NCBI GenBank assembly: GCA_002389045.1
Contig: DGNS01000010.1
Location: 57,759-121,578, forward strand
Source of the DNA: Thiotrichaceae bacterium UBA4486
Lineage (GTDB): Bacteria; Pseudomonadota; Gammaproteobacteria; Eutrophobiales; Eutrophobiaceae
Direction: 5' to 3'
Length of the DNA stretch: 63,820 bases
Shown: in pieces, positions 17,835-26,900 of the stretch
How the letters are laid out: every line of letters starts with the position of its first letter
Numbering within the stretch: the stretch's first letter is position 1
The notes under the pieces: model-generated
Told to the model about the DNA's origin: nothing
The model's input: only the letters and a program-made list of their open reading frames with translations
The model's database searches: none
Made by a program: the position numbers and the translations under genes

Positions 17835-18676
17835 ACCTGTTTCTCGTTCTGTCCATCCTCTCTGTACTGCTGGCCATAGCGGTACTGGCCCGGGTACTGA
17901 TACGACCGGCGGTTGAACCGCACCAGGAAGCCGGGGAATTGCTGGGTATCTATAAATCGCGTTATGCCGAGATTGAACGTGATAAAAACAACGGCCTGTT
18001 GACGGAATCACAATACCGGGAAGCCTGCGAGGAACTGGAACGTTCCCTGGTCAACAGTAACCTCATTACGGATAACCGGGCCCAGGTTACGACAATCCGC
18101 CCTGCCCTCAAAACCACTTTATTCATCGCGGCATTCATCCCCGCCTGTACCGTCCTTGTCTATCTCATGACCGGCAGCCCGGAAAGCCTCTCTGAAAACG
18201 GACAGGCAACCGCAATGCAGGAGGCGGCGAACGGCGACATTGATGTCGACGCCATGATCCGCCAGTTGGAGCAACGCCTGGAAGAAACGCCCGATGATGT
18301 TCGTGGCTGGCAAATGCTGACACGCTCCTACCTGGTGTTGCAACGCTACGAAGACGCCGTTGAATCAGCACGGCGCCTGAACGAACTCGAGGACAGTGAA
18401 CCGGCGTTTATCGTGATGTACGTGGATGCACTGCTCATGGCCAATAATGGCGAGTTCGATGCGGACATCCGCTCATTGATTGATAAAAGCCTGTCGCTGG
18501 CGCCGGAGTATCCGCCGGTCCTGTGGCTGGCGGGAATGTCTGCGTATCAGTCCGGTGACTTCACGGAAGCCGCGAGTCACTGGCAACTTCTCTACGATCA
18601 ACTGGGCGAGGAATCGGAACTCAGGCCCCACGTCGAGGCGTTGCTGGATGATATCGGTGAGAAGACGGGACAGTGA
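17831..18676 (+). CDS. ccmI: Cytochrome c biogenesis TPR protein CcmI
   Basis: A 281-residue protein with an N-terminal membrane segment (LSILSVLLAIAVLARVLI), a coiled stretch with the typical YKSRYAEIERDKNNGLLTE, a second membrane segment near residues 96-115, and TPR repeats from about 135. It presents apocytochrome to CcmFH. It begins with TTG at 17831, overlapping ccmH by four bases. Last gene of the ccm operon. Confidence 0.9.
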   Translation: MNLFLVLSILSVLLAIAVLARVLIRPAVEPHQEAGELLGIYKSRYAEIERDKNNGLLTESQYREACEELERSLVNSNLITDNRAQVTTIRPALKTTLFIAAFIPACTVLVYLMTGSPESLSENGQATAMQEAANGDIDVDAMIRQLEQRLEETPDDVRGWQMLTRSYLVLQRYEDAVESARRLNELEDSEPAFIVMYVDALLMANNGEFDADIRSLIDKSLSLAPEYPPVLWLAGMSAYQSGDFTEAASHWQLLYDQLGEESELRPHVEALLDDIGEKTGQ

Positions 18677-18694
18677 ACTCCAGAGTGCGGTGCA

Positions 18695-18830
18695 GGTGTC
18701 TGACTCCAGTCAGACACCGTGTAGACAGTGAGAGGCAGACTTACGGTATCAGGCTGAAAGCCTGACACCTGCGTGTGAAGCCTGACACCTGGGTATGTGT
18801 GGTGCAGGTGTCTGCCTTCAGGCAGACACC
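18695..18830. repeat. Three REP-like hairpins of the GGTGTCTGNC family
   Basis: Hairpins lie at 18695-18718 (11-bp perfect arms around CC), 18745-18769 (11-bp arms with one mismatch) and 18807-18830 (10-bp perfect arms around TTCA), with an extra half-copy GCCTGACACCT at 18780-18790. They fill the gap between the convergent ccmI and leuD genes. They belong to the same family as the copies at 73-102 and 41177-41206 and may help end transcription from both sides. Confidence 0.85.
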
Positions 18831-18841
18831 GTTTACAGCCT

Positions 18842-19498
18842 TCACTTTTCCTTTACGAGATCCGGAAATACCCACGGCGTCACCCGGCTCTGACGTTTCT
18901 CATAGTCGCGGATCTCATCGGCGTATTGCAGGGTCAGTGCAATATCATCCAGTCCCTCGAGCAGACGCTCTTTCAGGGTGGCATCCACCGTAAACGGGAT
19001 CTGTTCGCCTTCGGGCGTCGTTATCTGCTGGGCTTGCAGATCCACGGTCAGCGTATAGCCCTCGTTTACGAGGGTGTCATTGAACAACCTGTCCAGGGTG
19101 CCCTCGTCGAGTTGCACCAGCAATAAACCGTTTTTGAAGGCGTTGCTGTAAAATATATCGGCGAAGCTCGAACCTATGATAGCCCTGATCCCGTAATCCT
19201 CGAGTGCCCATACCGCGTGTTCCCGTGACGAGCCGCAGCCGAAATTCCGGCGTGTCAGCAGGATTTCCGCGTTGGCGTAACGCGGCTGGTTGAGAATAAA
19301 TTCCGGATTGATGCGCCGCCCCGTGTTGTCGCGGTCAGGTTCACCCGGATCCAGGTAACGCCAGTCATCAAAGAGATACGGCCCGAATCCCGTACGCTTG
19401 ATGGATTTCAGGTACTGCTTGGGAATGATGGCGTCGGTATCGACGTTGGAACGATCCATGGGGGCGACGATGCCGGTGAAGGTTTTGAACTTTTTCAT
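18842..19498 (-). CDS. leuD: 3-isopropylmalate dehydratase small subunit
   Basis: A 218-residue swivelling-domain subunit of isopropylmalate isomerase. It shows the family pattern VDTDAIIPKQYLKSIKRTGFG near residues 19-40 and the GCGSSREHAVWAL motif near 88. With LeuC it converts 2- to 3-isopropylmalate in leucine synthesis. Unusually it is separated from leuC by a four-helix-bundle gene and a heptamer array. leuA and leuB are not in the window. Confidence 0.95.
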   Translation of the reverse strand: MKKFKTFTGIVAPMDRSNVDTDAIIPKQYLKSIKRTGFGPYLFDDWRYLDPGEPDRDNTGRRINPEFILNQPRYANAEILLTRRNFGCGSSREHAVWALEDYGIRAIIGSSFADIFYSNAFKNGLLLVQLDEGTLDRLFNDTLVNEGYTLTVDLQAQQITTPEGEQIPFTVDATLKERLLEGLDDIALTLQYADEIRDYEKRQSRVTPWVFPDLVKEK

Positions 19499-19503
19499 AT
19501 CTG

Positions 19504-19536
19504 GTGAATGGTGATTTGTGATTGGTGAATAGTCAA
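19504..19536. repeat. GTGAATGGTGATTTGTGA-type dispersed repeat
   Basis: The 18-mer GTGAATGGTGATTTGTGA at 19504-19521 recurs exactly at 55193-55210, and the following ATTGGTGAATAGTCA recurs at 21483-21500. The copies lie in gaps between genes that would normally be adjacent. Confidence 0.7.
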
Positions 19537-19886
19537 TAATTCAGATTCCGCGTCAGGGATGTGAGCATTTTCAGGATTATCCGGTTTTGCATTCTTGCGG
19601 ATTCAAGAACAGATGATTTGGCCATATTAGTCCTGTCTGATTTTTTCAGGAGAGTGTCCAGTTCACTCGCTGATCCTCTCGCAATGTAAAGAAACTGTAC
19701 AAATTCCTTTCTGGTCTTTCTGGCAGCACCTTCGGCAATATTCGCACTGATTGATACTACAGCTCTGCGCATTTGTGAGACCAGTCCGAATTTTTCATCA
19801 TTCGGATACGTTTTTGTTATCGAATAAATCATTTCTGAAAAATCGATGGCTTTCTTCCATACTTCGAGATCCTTGTGTGTGTTCAT
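19533..19886 (-). CDS. Four-helix-bundle protein (S23/IVP family)
   Basis: A 117-residue helical protein with the family signature. DLEVWKKAIDF is near the start, GLVSQMRRAVVSISANIAEG near residue 54 and EFVQFLYIARGSASELDTL near 81. Relatives were first seen as proteins encoded by intervening sequences inserted in 23S rRNA genes; free-standing copies are common and their function is not known. Here it is inserted between leuC and leuD and flanked by short repeats, as if carried in with them. Confidence 0.9.
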   Translation of the reverse strand: MNTHKDLEVWKKAIDFSEMIYSITKTYPNDEKFGLVSQMRRAVVSISANIAEGAARKTRKEFVQFLYIARGSASELDTLLKKSDRTNMAKSSVLESARMQNRIILKMLTSLTRNLNY

Positions 19887-19920
19887 CCATTAACTCCATT
19901 AATAATTTTTACTATTCTCC

Positions 19921-19986
19921 AATCACCAATCACCAATCACCAATCACCAATCACCAATCACCAATCACCAATCACCAATCACCAAT
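19921..19986. repeat. Nine perfect tandem copies of the heptamer AATCACC
   Basis: Nine uninterrupted AATCACC units run from 19921 to 19983, followed by AAT. The array lies just upstream of the S23-type gene and downstream of leuC on the minus strand. A perfect short array like this can change copy number by strand slippage. It is too short and lacks spacers, so it is not a CRISPR. Confidence 0.95.
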
Positions 19987-20020
19987 ATCCTGTGTCGAAA
20001 CGGCTCCTGATATCAAACAT

Positions 20021-21415
20021 TTAAAGGTCGCGAATATCCGTAAAGTGCCCGGCAACAGCCGCCGCCGCCGCCATGGCCGGACTCAACAGATGCGTACGCC
20101 CGCCCTGGCCCTGGCGGCCTTCGAAGTTGCGGTTCGATGTCGAGGCGCAGCGCTCACCCGGCGCAAGGCGATCGGGGTTCATACCCAGGCACATGGAGCA
20201 TCCCGGTTGACGCCATTCAAAGCCGGCATCGAGAAAGAGTTTATCCAGTCCTTCGGCTTCAGCCTGCTGTTTGACCAGTCCGGAGCCCGGCACGACCATG
20301 GCCAGGGTGATGTTATCGGCCACCTTGCGGCCCCGGATCACCTCGGCCGCGGCCCGCAAATCCTCGATACGTGAGTTGGTACAGGAACCGATAAAGACCT
20401 TGTCGATACGAATGTCCGTTATCGCTGTACCCGGTTTCAAATCCATGTATTCGAGCGCACGCCGGTAACCCTCACGGCGATCTTCGGGCGCCTGTTCGGG
20501 ATCCGGCACGACATCATCGATGGCGACCACCATTTCCGGTGATGTGCCCCAACTGACATGCGGTTTGATAGAGCCGGCGTCAATGTCCACTTCCTTGTCG
20601 AACATGGCATCGCTGTCACTTTGCAATGTCCGCCACCAGTCAACAGCGATGTCCCATTGTTCACCGGCCGGGGCGAGCGGCCGTCCCTGGACATAGTTTA
20701 TGGTTGTTTCATCAACGCCAATCAGTCCGGCGCGGGCGCCGGCCTCGATGGCCATGTTACAGACGGTCATGCGTCCCTCCATGGACAAGGCTGCAATGGC
20801 GTCACCGGCAAACTCGATGGTGTAACCGGTACCACCAGCCGTACCAATCTCTCCGATGATATTAAGAATAATGTCCTTTGCGGTAATTCCCGGATTAACC
20901 TTGCCAATGACATTGACGCGCATATTTCCGGCCTTGCGCAATACCAGAGTTTGCGTCGCCAGTACGTGTTCTACCTCGGAGGTGCCGATACCGAAGGCCA
21001 GTGCTCCCAGCGCACCGTTGGTCGAGGTGTGGGAATCCCCGCAGACGATGGTCATGCCCGGCAAACAGGCACCCTGTTCCGGACCAATGACATGTACGAT
21101 ACCCTGGCGCAGATCGTTGATATCAAACTTGACGATGCCGGTTTCCCTGCAGTTCCGGTCCAGGGTTTCAAGTTGCAAACGCGAGACCGGATCATCTATA
21201 CGTTCGCGGTCTACCGTCGGTACATTATGATCCGGCACGGCGAGACCGGCATGCGTGCGCCAGGGCTTGCGGCCGGCCAGTTTCAGCCCCTCGAACGCCT
21301 GCGGTGACGTCACCTCATGGATGAGATGTCGATCAATATACACCAGCGCAGTGCCGTCACCGAAGTCATGGACCACGTGGTTATCCCAGATTTTGTCGTA
21401 TAAAGTCTTACTCAT
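20021..21415 (-). CDS. leuC: 3-isopropylmalate dehydratase large subunit
   Basis: A 464-residue aconitase-family protein. The [4Fe-4S] ligand cysteines are in FIGSCTNSRIEDLR (near residue 346) and GCSMCLGMNPD (near 405). The N-terminal TLYDKIWDNHVV and VCGDSHTSTNGALG (near 126) are typical. Partner of LeuD. The gap to leuD contains the S23-type gene, so the usual leuCD coupling is lost. Confidence 0.96.
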   Translation of the reverse strand: MSKTLYDKIWDNHVVHDFGDGTALVYIDRHLIHEVTSPQAFEGLKLAGRKPWRTHAGLAVPDHNVPTVDRERIDDPVSRLQLETLDRNCRETGIVKFDINDLRQGIVHVIGPEQGACLPGMTIVCGDSHTSTNGALGALAFGIGTSEVEHVLATQTLVLRKAGNMRVNVIGKVNPGITAKDIILNIIGEIGTAGGTGYTIEFAGDAIAALSMEGRMTVCNMAIEAGARAGLIGVDETTINYVQGRPLAPAGEQWDIAVDWWRTLQSDSDAMFDKEVDIDAGSIKPHVSWGTSPEMVVAIDDVVPDPEQAPEDRREGYRRALEYMDLKPGTAITDIRIDKVFIGSCTNSRIEDLRAAAEVIRGRKVADNITLAMVVPGSGLVKQQAEAEGLDKLFLDAGFEWRQPGCSMCLGMNPDRLAPGERCASTSNRNFEGRQGQGGRTHLLSPAMAAAAAVAGHFTDIRDL

Positions 21416-21482
21416 AGCCGTTACAATTTTAATTCAGTCATTTGGCTCAGTGACCTGTAAAACAATTGAAATTGTGAATTGT

Positions 21483-21554
21483 GATTGGTGAATAGTCAGT
21501 ATCTGAAATCAGCAAATCCCATTCTATACTCACAATTCACCATTCACCATTCAC
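21483..21554. repeat. Inverted TGGTGAATAG / ATTCACCATTCACC repeats
   Basis: TGATTGGTGAATAGTCA near 21483-21499 faces CACAATTCACCATTCACCATTCACCAAC at 21531-21556 in opposite orientation. The pair flanks the gap between leuC and the acuI-like gene. It is of the same dispersed family as 19504 and 55193. Confidence 0.65.
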
Positions 21555-21557
21555 CAA

Positions 21558-22553
21558 CTATTGTTCCCCAATCATCACAATAGTCCGACCACGTGACTTG
21601 CCGGCCAGCATGGCGTTGAACACTTCCGGCAGTTGTTCCAGGCCCACCTCTTTAGTGACGATGCTGCCCATGTGTGCCGGGGCCAGATCAGCAGCCATGC
21701 GTTGCCAGAGTGGCGCACGCCATTCAGGCCGGCAACCGGACGAGGTAATACCGAGCAGGCTGATACCACGAAGTATAAACGGCATCACCGTGGTGTTGAG
21801 ATAACTGCCGCCCGCGAGTCCCACCGAGGCTATGGAACCCCAGGGCTGCGTCGTGCGTGTCAGCCAGCCAAGAATATCGCCGCCGACATTATCAATGGCC
21901 CCGGCCCACTGGCCTTTTTCAAGCGGGGGCCCTTGCAGATTAATCTGGTGACGATCCATGATGGTTTTCGCACCCAGGGATTTGAGGTAATCGTGCTCAG
22001 AGGATTTTCCCGTCACTGCAACGACTTCATAACCACGGCCGGCGAGCATATCGATGGCAAACCCGCCGACGCCGCCGGTGGCGCCGGTGATCACAACCGG
22101 CCCCTGCTCCGGATTTAATCCATTGTGTTCCATACGCTCGATGCACAGTGCCGCGGTAAATCCGGCGGTACCCAGGACCATGGCCGTGCGCGCATCCATG
22201 CCCGCGGGCAATGGCACGACCCAGTCAGCCGGCACCCGGGCAAGCTCGGCATAGCCACCGTCGTGGGACACACCGAGTTCATAACCGGTAACCAGAACAC
22301 CGTCACCGGGCTGAAAACGCGAGTCCGATGAGGTTTCCACCACCCCGGCAAGATCAATACCGGGAACGATGGGGAATTTGCGCAATATCCTGCCCTTGCC
22401 CGTGACCGCCAGGGCATCCTTGTAGTTGACGCTGGAATAGTGAACACGGATGACCACCTCACCGCTGTCCAGATCATCCAGGGTCAGGATTTCCATGGAA
22501 CCGTGCAGTCGGTCATTCTCGTCGTGTACACGATATGCTGAAAATCCGGGCAT
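21558..22553 (-). CDS. acuI: Zinc-free MDR reductase, acryloyl-CoA reductase (AcuI/YhdH) type
   Basis: A 331-residue medium-chain dehydrogenase/reductase of the YhdH/AcuI group. Features are SSVNYKDALAVTGKG near residue 41, PGIDLAGVV near 64, the NADPH loop VVITGATGGVGGFAIDML near 153 and DNVGGDILGWL near 216. It lacks the zinc ligands of alcohol dehydrogenases. Characterised relatives reduce acryloyl-CoA to propionyl-CoA and so remove a toxic electrophile. It stands alone on the minus strand. Confidence 0.88.
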   Translation of the reverse strand: MPGFSAYRVHDENDRLHGSMEILTLDDLDSGEVVIRVHYSSVNYKDALAVTGKGRILRKFPIVPGIDLAGVVETSSDSRFQPGDGVLVTGYELGVSHDGGYAELARVPADWVVPLPAGMDARTAMVLGTAGFTAALCIERMEHNGLNPEQGPVVITGATGGVGGFAIDMLAGRGYEVVAVTGKSSEHDYLKSLGAKTIMDRHQINLQGPPLEKGQWAGAIDNVGGDILGWLTRTTQPWGSIASVGLAGGSYLNTTVMPFILRGISLLGITSSGCRPEWRAPLWQRMAADLAPAHMGSIVTKEVGLEQLPEVFNAMLAGKSRGRTIVMIGEQ

Positions 22554-22723
22554 TTACGAGCCTCTCAATATTTACATTTATGGGTCTGCATGAAACAATT
22601 CCGCGCTTTCAGGGACTAATTGACTGGCAGATCAATGGTCTGCCGGAGAACTATAACCCGTGAAGCGGTTGAAAAAGTCGCTCATTTTACGAAAGAAACA
22701 GCCCTCAACCAACAGGCATATTC

Positions 22724-23236
22724 ATGAAAAAACTATTACTTCTGATCTTTGCTTTCAGTTTCAACGTTCAGGTTGCATACGCGGATTTCAATTCCGGTGT
22801 GGTGGCCTACCTGACCGGTGACTACGACACGGCCTACAATACCATGATGTCACTGGCCGACACCTCGAATGACCCCATGGCCCAGTACTGGATTGGCATC
22901 ATGTACATGAAAGGCCAGGGTGTGGAACAGAATTACGAGGAAGCCGGTAAATGGTTTCGCCAGGCCGCAGAACAAGCGGTACCGCAGGCCCAGTACAAAC
23001 TGGGCAATCTCTATTCCGATGGAAACGGCGTGCCCCAGGATAATGAATTTGCCTACATCTGGTACAGCGTGGCGGCATCGCACCAGCATCCGAAAAGTAT
23101 CAATGCCGTTGAAGCAATAATACCCAAACTGTCGTCTACCGAGATGAAGGAGGCTGACAAACTCATTGCCGAATACATCCAGAAATACGGCCCTCGTGAA
23201 GAACCCAATCCGAATCAACCGATCAAGATTGACTGA
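22724..23236 (+). CDS. Secreted Sel1-repeat (TPR-like) protein
   Basis: A 170-residue protein with a clear signal peptide (cleavage likely after VAYA, residue 20). Two to three Sel1-type repeats include DPMAQYWIGIMYMKGQGV near residue 49 and AQYKLGNLYSDGNGVPQD near 90. Sel1 proteins are protein-interaction scaffolds. The exact role is unknown. It is convergent with the small gene at 23377. Confidence 0.8.
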   Translation: MKKLLLLIFAFSFNVQVAYADFNSGVVAYLTGDYDTAYNTMMSLADTSNDPMAQYWIGIMYMKGQGVEQNYEEAGKWFRQAAEQAVPQAQYKLGNLYSDGNGVPQDNEFAYIWYSVAASHQHPKSINAVEAIIPKLSSTEMKEADKLIAEYIQKYGPREEPNPNQPIKID

Positions 23237-23337
23237 GGGCGTTTCAGTCCGCTAATAGTACCGGATATCAATACCTGACAGGCCCTGTCACCAGGAGTGA
23301 TGCGGCAACTATCGGTCAGCGGCTGAATAGCCGATTC

Positions 23338-23361
23338 ACGCGGACGGAAGCGTGTCCGCGT
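23338..23361. terminator. GC-rich hairpin between convergent genes
   Basis: An 8-bp perfect inverted repeat (ACGCGGAC and GTCCGCGT, loop of eight) lies between the stops of the Sel1-repeat gene and the minus-strand TPS accessory gene. The T-tracts are weak, so its function as a terminator is only likely. Confidence 0.35.
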
Positions 23362-23376
23362 TAAAACCGTGGACTC

Positions 23377-23979
23377 TTATTCGGGGACGTCGAGTTCCGC
23401 GGGGTCAAATTCATCGGCACCGATATCATCCTCGAGTTCTTCACCCACATCCTCGAAGATTTCAAACTCGTCCCCGGCGGCTGAATCCACGGATTCGTCG
23501 GCAAATGTCGCATCTTCAGAGAGTGTCTCGTCCAGTTCCGCGTCTTCGAAATCGACGACTTCGCTTTCGACGCCAATATCTTCGATATCTTCTTCAACGG
23601 TACCCAGGCGTTCCAGGAAGCTGTTGAGGTTATCCCGTTCATCCACGTACAGCGACAGTACCTCTTCGAAGGCTTCCGGGTCCTCGACACTTTCCTGTTT
23701 CAGTGTCAGGTCCTCGATACGGGTGTTCAACGTTTCAAGCAAGCGCTGAACTTCATCCGAATTTACGGTAGGTGTGCACAATTCCCTGCCCTCGCACTGG
23801 GCCATGGATAATGCCAGCCCCATGCGGATCGAGGAAAAAAGCCGCGCCTCATCGCGCAATGCCGGTGTTGCAGCCTGTTCAGCCTCGTCATCCGCCAGAA
23901 TACGGGCATGACCGGCGGGCGCTATAGCCATCAGTCCGGACACTGCCAACAACCCGATTGTGTGTGTCAGTCGTTTCAT
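23377..23979 (-). CDS. Acidic secreted protein duplicating a TpsA C-terminal module
   Basis: A 200-residue protein with a signal peptide (cleavage likely after GHA, residue 25). The region from LFSSIRMGLALSMAQCEGRE (near residue 47) matches the TpsA segment LFGTIGRGIALSLAQCEEIE, including both cysteines (AQCE and the later CxP), the following coiled stretch with DP near its middle, and a glutamate/aspartate-rich tail. Its ATG overlaps the tpsA stop (ATGA), so translation is coupled. No known family is recognised. It may bind or compete with the TpsA C-terminus, for example in anchoring or folding; this is inference. Confidence 0.8.
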   Translation of the reverse strand: MKRLTHTIGLLAVSGLMAIAPAGHARILADDEAEQAATPALRDEARLFSSIRMGLALSMAQCEGRELCTPTVNSDEVQRLLETLNTRIEDLTLKQESVEDPEAFEEVLSLYVDERDNLNSFLERLGTVEEDIEDIGVESEVVDFEDAELDETLSEDATFADESVDSAAGDEFEIFEDVGEELEDDIGADEFDPAELDVPE

Positions 23980-26900
23980 CTGTAATACAGTGTAGTACCC
24001 TGAATATCGAGATCCAGTAGTGACGGACCATAGGCGACTGTCATGATGTTAGCATCGTCGCCGGCATCAGCGGTAAATAGCCGCCGCTGCACGTCATCAT
24101 GACGGGCTTCCTTGCCTTCGAGTAACAGCTTTAACTGGTTTTCTATAAAACCTGCCTCTGCCCGGGTAGCCTCGATGATCGCATCGAGATCTTCCTTGGT
24201 GAGTTCCATACCGGTGATTTCCGAGAGCCTGGCGCGTTCTTCCGGGTCATCCTTGAGTGACTCCAGCCACTGGATACGCGCATTGATCACCTTGAGCATA
24301 CCGGCCAGTTTCTCGACGGTATCGACGTCCGGTGGACCAGCCGGGGCTTCCTCGATGAATTCATCGGTGAATTCATCAGCAAATTCATCCTCGAATTCCT
24401 CTTCAGCGGGTTCGAAGAATTCAGCCAGTTGCTGCTGGTAATCCCTGAAATTCTCCAGCTCCTGCGTGAAGCCGGCAATCAGTTCCTCCAGGCGGGCACG
24501 CTCGGCAGGATCACCTTCTTCGGCAAGACGGCGTTCGAGTTCCGCAATGCGGCCTTCCAGCCCTTCAATCAGTTCAACCAGTTCCTCTTCGGTAACATTC
24601 GGCGCACAGCCCTCGATTTCCTCACACTGCGCCAGGCTTAGGGCAATACCCCGGCCGATGGTGCCGAACAGGGTCAACTCTTCTTCGAATAATCCAACAT
24701 CAATGAAAGCCACTTCCTGCAGGCCGATCAGCGCTGAGGCCGGGTTGAAGAAGGTGACGATGACGGCGTTAACAGTGAGACCCAGGATATTGTTAATGAA
24801 GTTTTCAACGCCGGCATCCAGCTCAACACCGTTTGCATTACCCTGCAGGTTATTGGCATTGTCTTCATTTTCACCCAGGGCAATCTGAACATCACCGCCG
24901 GCAAAGTTCAATTCGATACTGCCGGCATTTTCGATGGTGCCTTCCGCAACGAGCAACCCACTGCCGGCGTCGATGACGATGTTTTGATTGGCGGTGATAT
25001 TTCCGTCCTGGGTGAGACCGGCACAAACCGTACAGGCGTTACCGACGGCTATGGCGTTAAACGCACCGCCACCAGAGCCGCCCACGTTTATACTGTTCGT
25101 ATCCAGGACAATACCGCTTGCCAGCAAGGTTAAGCCCTGAGCAGAGGGCATGTTGAACGGATCTTCAATGGTAATGAAATCGGCAAGCACGGTTGCAGCC
25201 GTCGGTTGAATCGGCAAGGTCGCCGGATCGAGTGTTCCGCCGATGATCAGATGACCACCAAATGCGGAAAATACAGCGGGATTAAAATTCAAATCAGAGG
25301 GTGTCCCGGTGGATATGGCTATCGATTCCCCGGCTGCCGAGGGTATCAGTTGCAGGGGGGCACTGCCTGAAATACCACCCGCGGCAAAACGTATATCATT
25401 GACATTGGATTCAAGAATTGAATTTGCTTGAACGACCACGTTAATACCATCAAGATCAATAATGCCGGCATTCTGAATATCGCCATTCAGGCCGAGATTT
25501 CCGGTACCGCCGACTGCCAGATCACTGCCTCCAGTATTGACCGTGCCGCCAAAGCGGAGGTTATCGACGGTAAAGGTCGTATTGCCACCCGCCAGCGTGG
25601 TGTTACCGTCATAGATCAAATTAGCCAGCCCGCCCGCCGTGGTCACCGTCGTCGTGGTTACATTGATATTCGCATCCAGGACCAGCGTATCGTTCGCATC
25701 CAGGCCATCGTCACCTGAAGAAGGTTCATCAACCGTGATTGTGCCAGCTCCGCCGTTACTCTGTATGGTCACCGTCTGGCCAGAGGCATGTGTAGCGGGA
25801 GTAAAACTCAGGGAACTGGTACTAAAATTGTTCACTTCATTGATATTGATATTACCGGCTGCCCCAACGCCACCGGTCGAAAATCGCATTGAATCGACCG
25901 CATTGGCAGCATCTGTCATGACCGCACCACCCGTGATACCAATGCCGCCCACAGAATTAAAAATAATCAAATCACCGGAAACCAGACCGCCACCATTATT
26001 AATATTACCGCTGGTGGTAGTCGTTAACAGGACACTTCCTGTGCCGGCATCCACATCATCGGCAACGACGATATTACCGGCATCATTACTAATATCAATC
26101 AGGGCATTATTGGCACTGGTATCAACACTGTTAACGGTTAGTGTTCCTCCACCCGTATTATCAACACGAATAAAATTGGTATCACTCACTCCGGAGAATG
26201 AATTTATATCGGTATCGACATCAGTTTGACGTGAATTCACAGCCAGGGCATCGCCAACAATCAAGCCTGTACCACTGGTCTGTACGAATTCATTATTATC
26301 AACCGTGCTCAGCGTAAGATCACCAGTACCCGCATCCAGTGTCGCATTATTAACATCGACACCACCGTCGATGCTGACATCGCCGCCATTGGTTTCAGTG
26401 TCGGCTGTAATGCTGGTTGAATTCGTGACACTTTTGGCAGCCAGGGTTAAATCACCGCCATTGGTATCAATACCACCGACGTTTGTGCCACGGGCAGTGG
26501 TGAAATTACCGATTGCGGTACTCTGATAGACAATGTTGACATCACCACCGGTCGTGTCGGTAGCCAGTCCGTTTATAACGTTAGCCATATCCGTTAGCGT
26601 GATACTGCCCGTGCTGTCGATATACAGATTCCCTACGGTCACAGTCGCATCCTGGGTAACGGTACCCACGTTTATAAGTTCGACGTTACCCGTGGCCACA
26701 TCCAGTCCATTGGTGCCTGTTATGAAGAGGTTATTGCCGCCATTATCCAGGGAGAAGTCACTACCAAAAATATTATCGATATCTATATCCAGATTTCCGC
26801 CCTGATTATCAATAAAGGTGCCGCCTGTACCGCCACTATCCGTCATCACTAACGTATTTGCGGAAAAATCAAATGGATCAGCGGCAGAGCCGACGGTGTC

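Noticed and set aside
19921..19986. A CRISPR array
   Set aside because: The nine heptamers are contiguous with no spacers, and there is no cas gene in the window.
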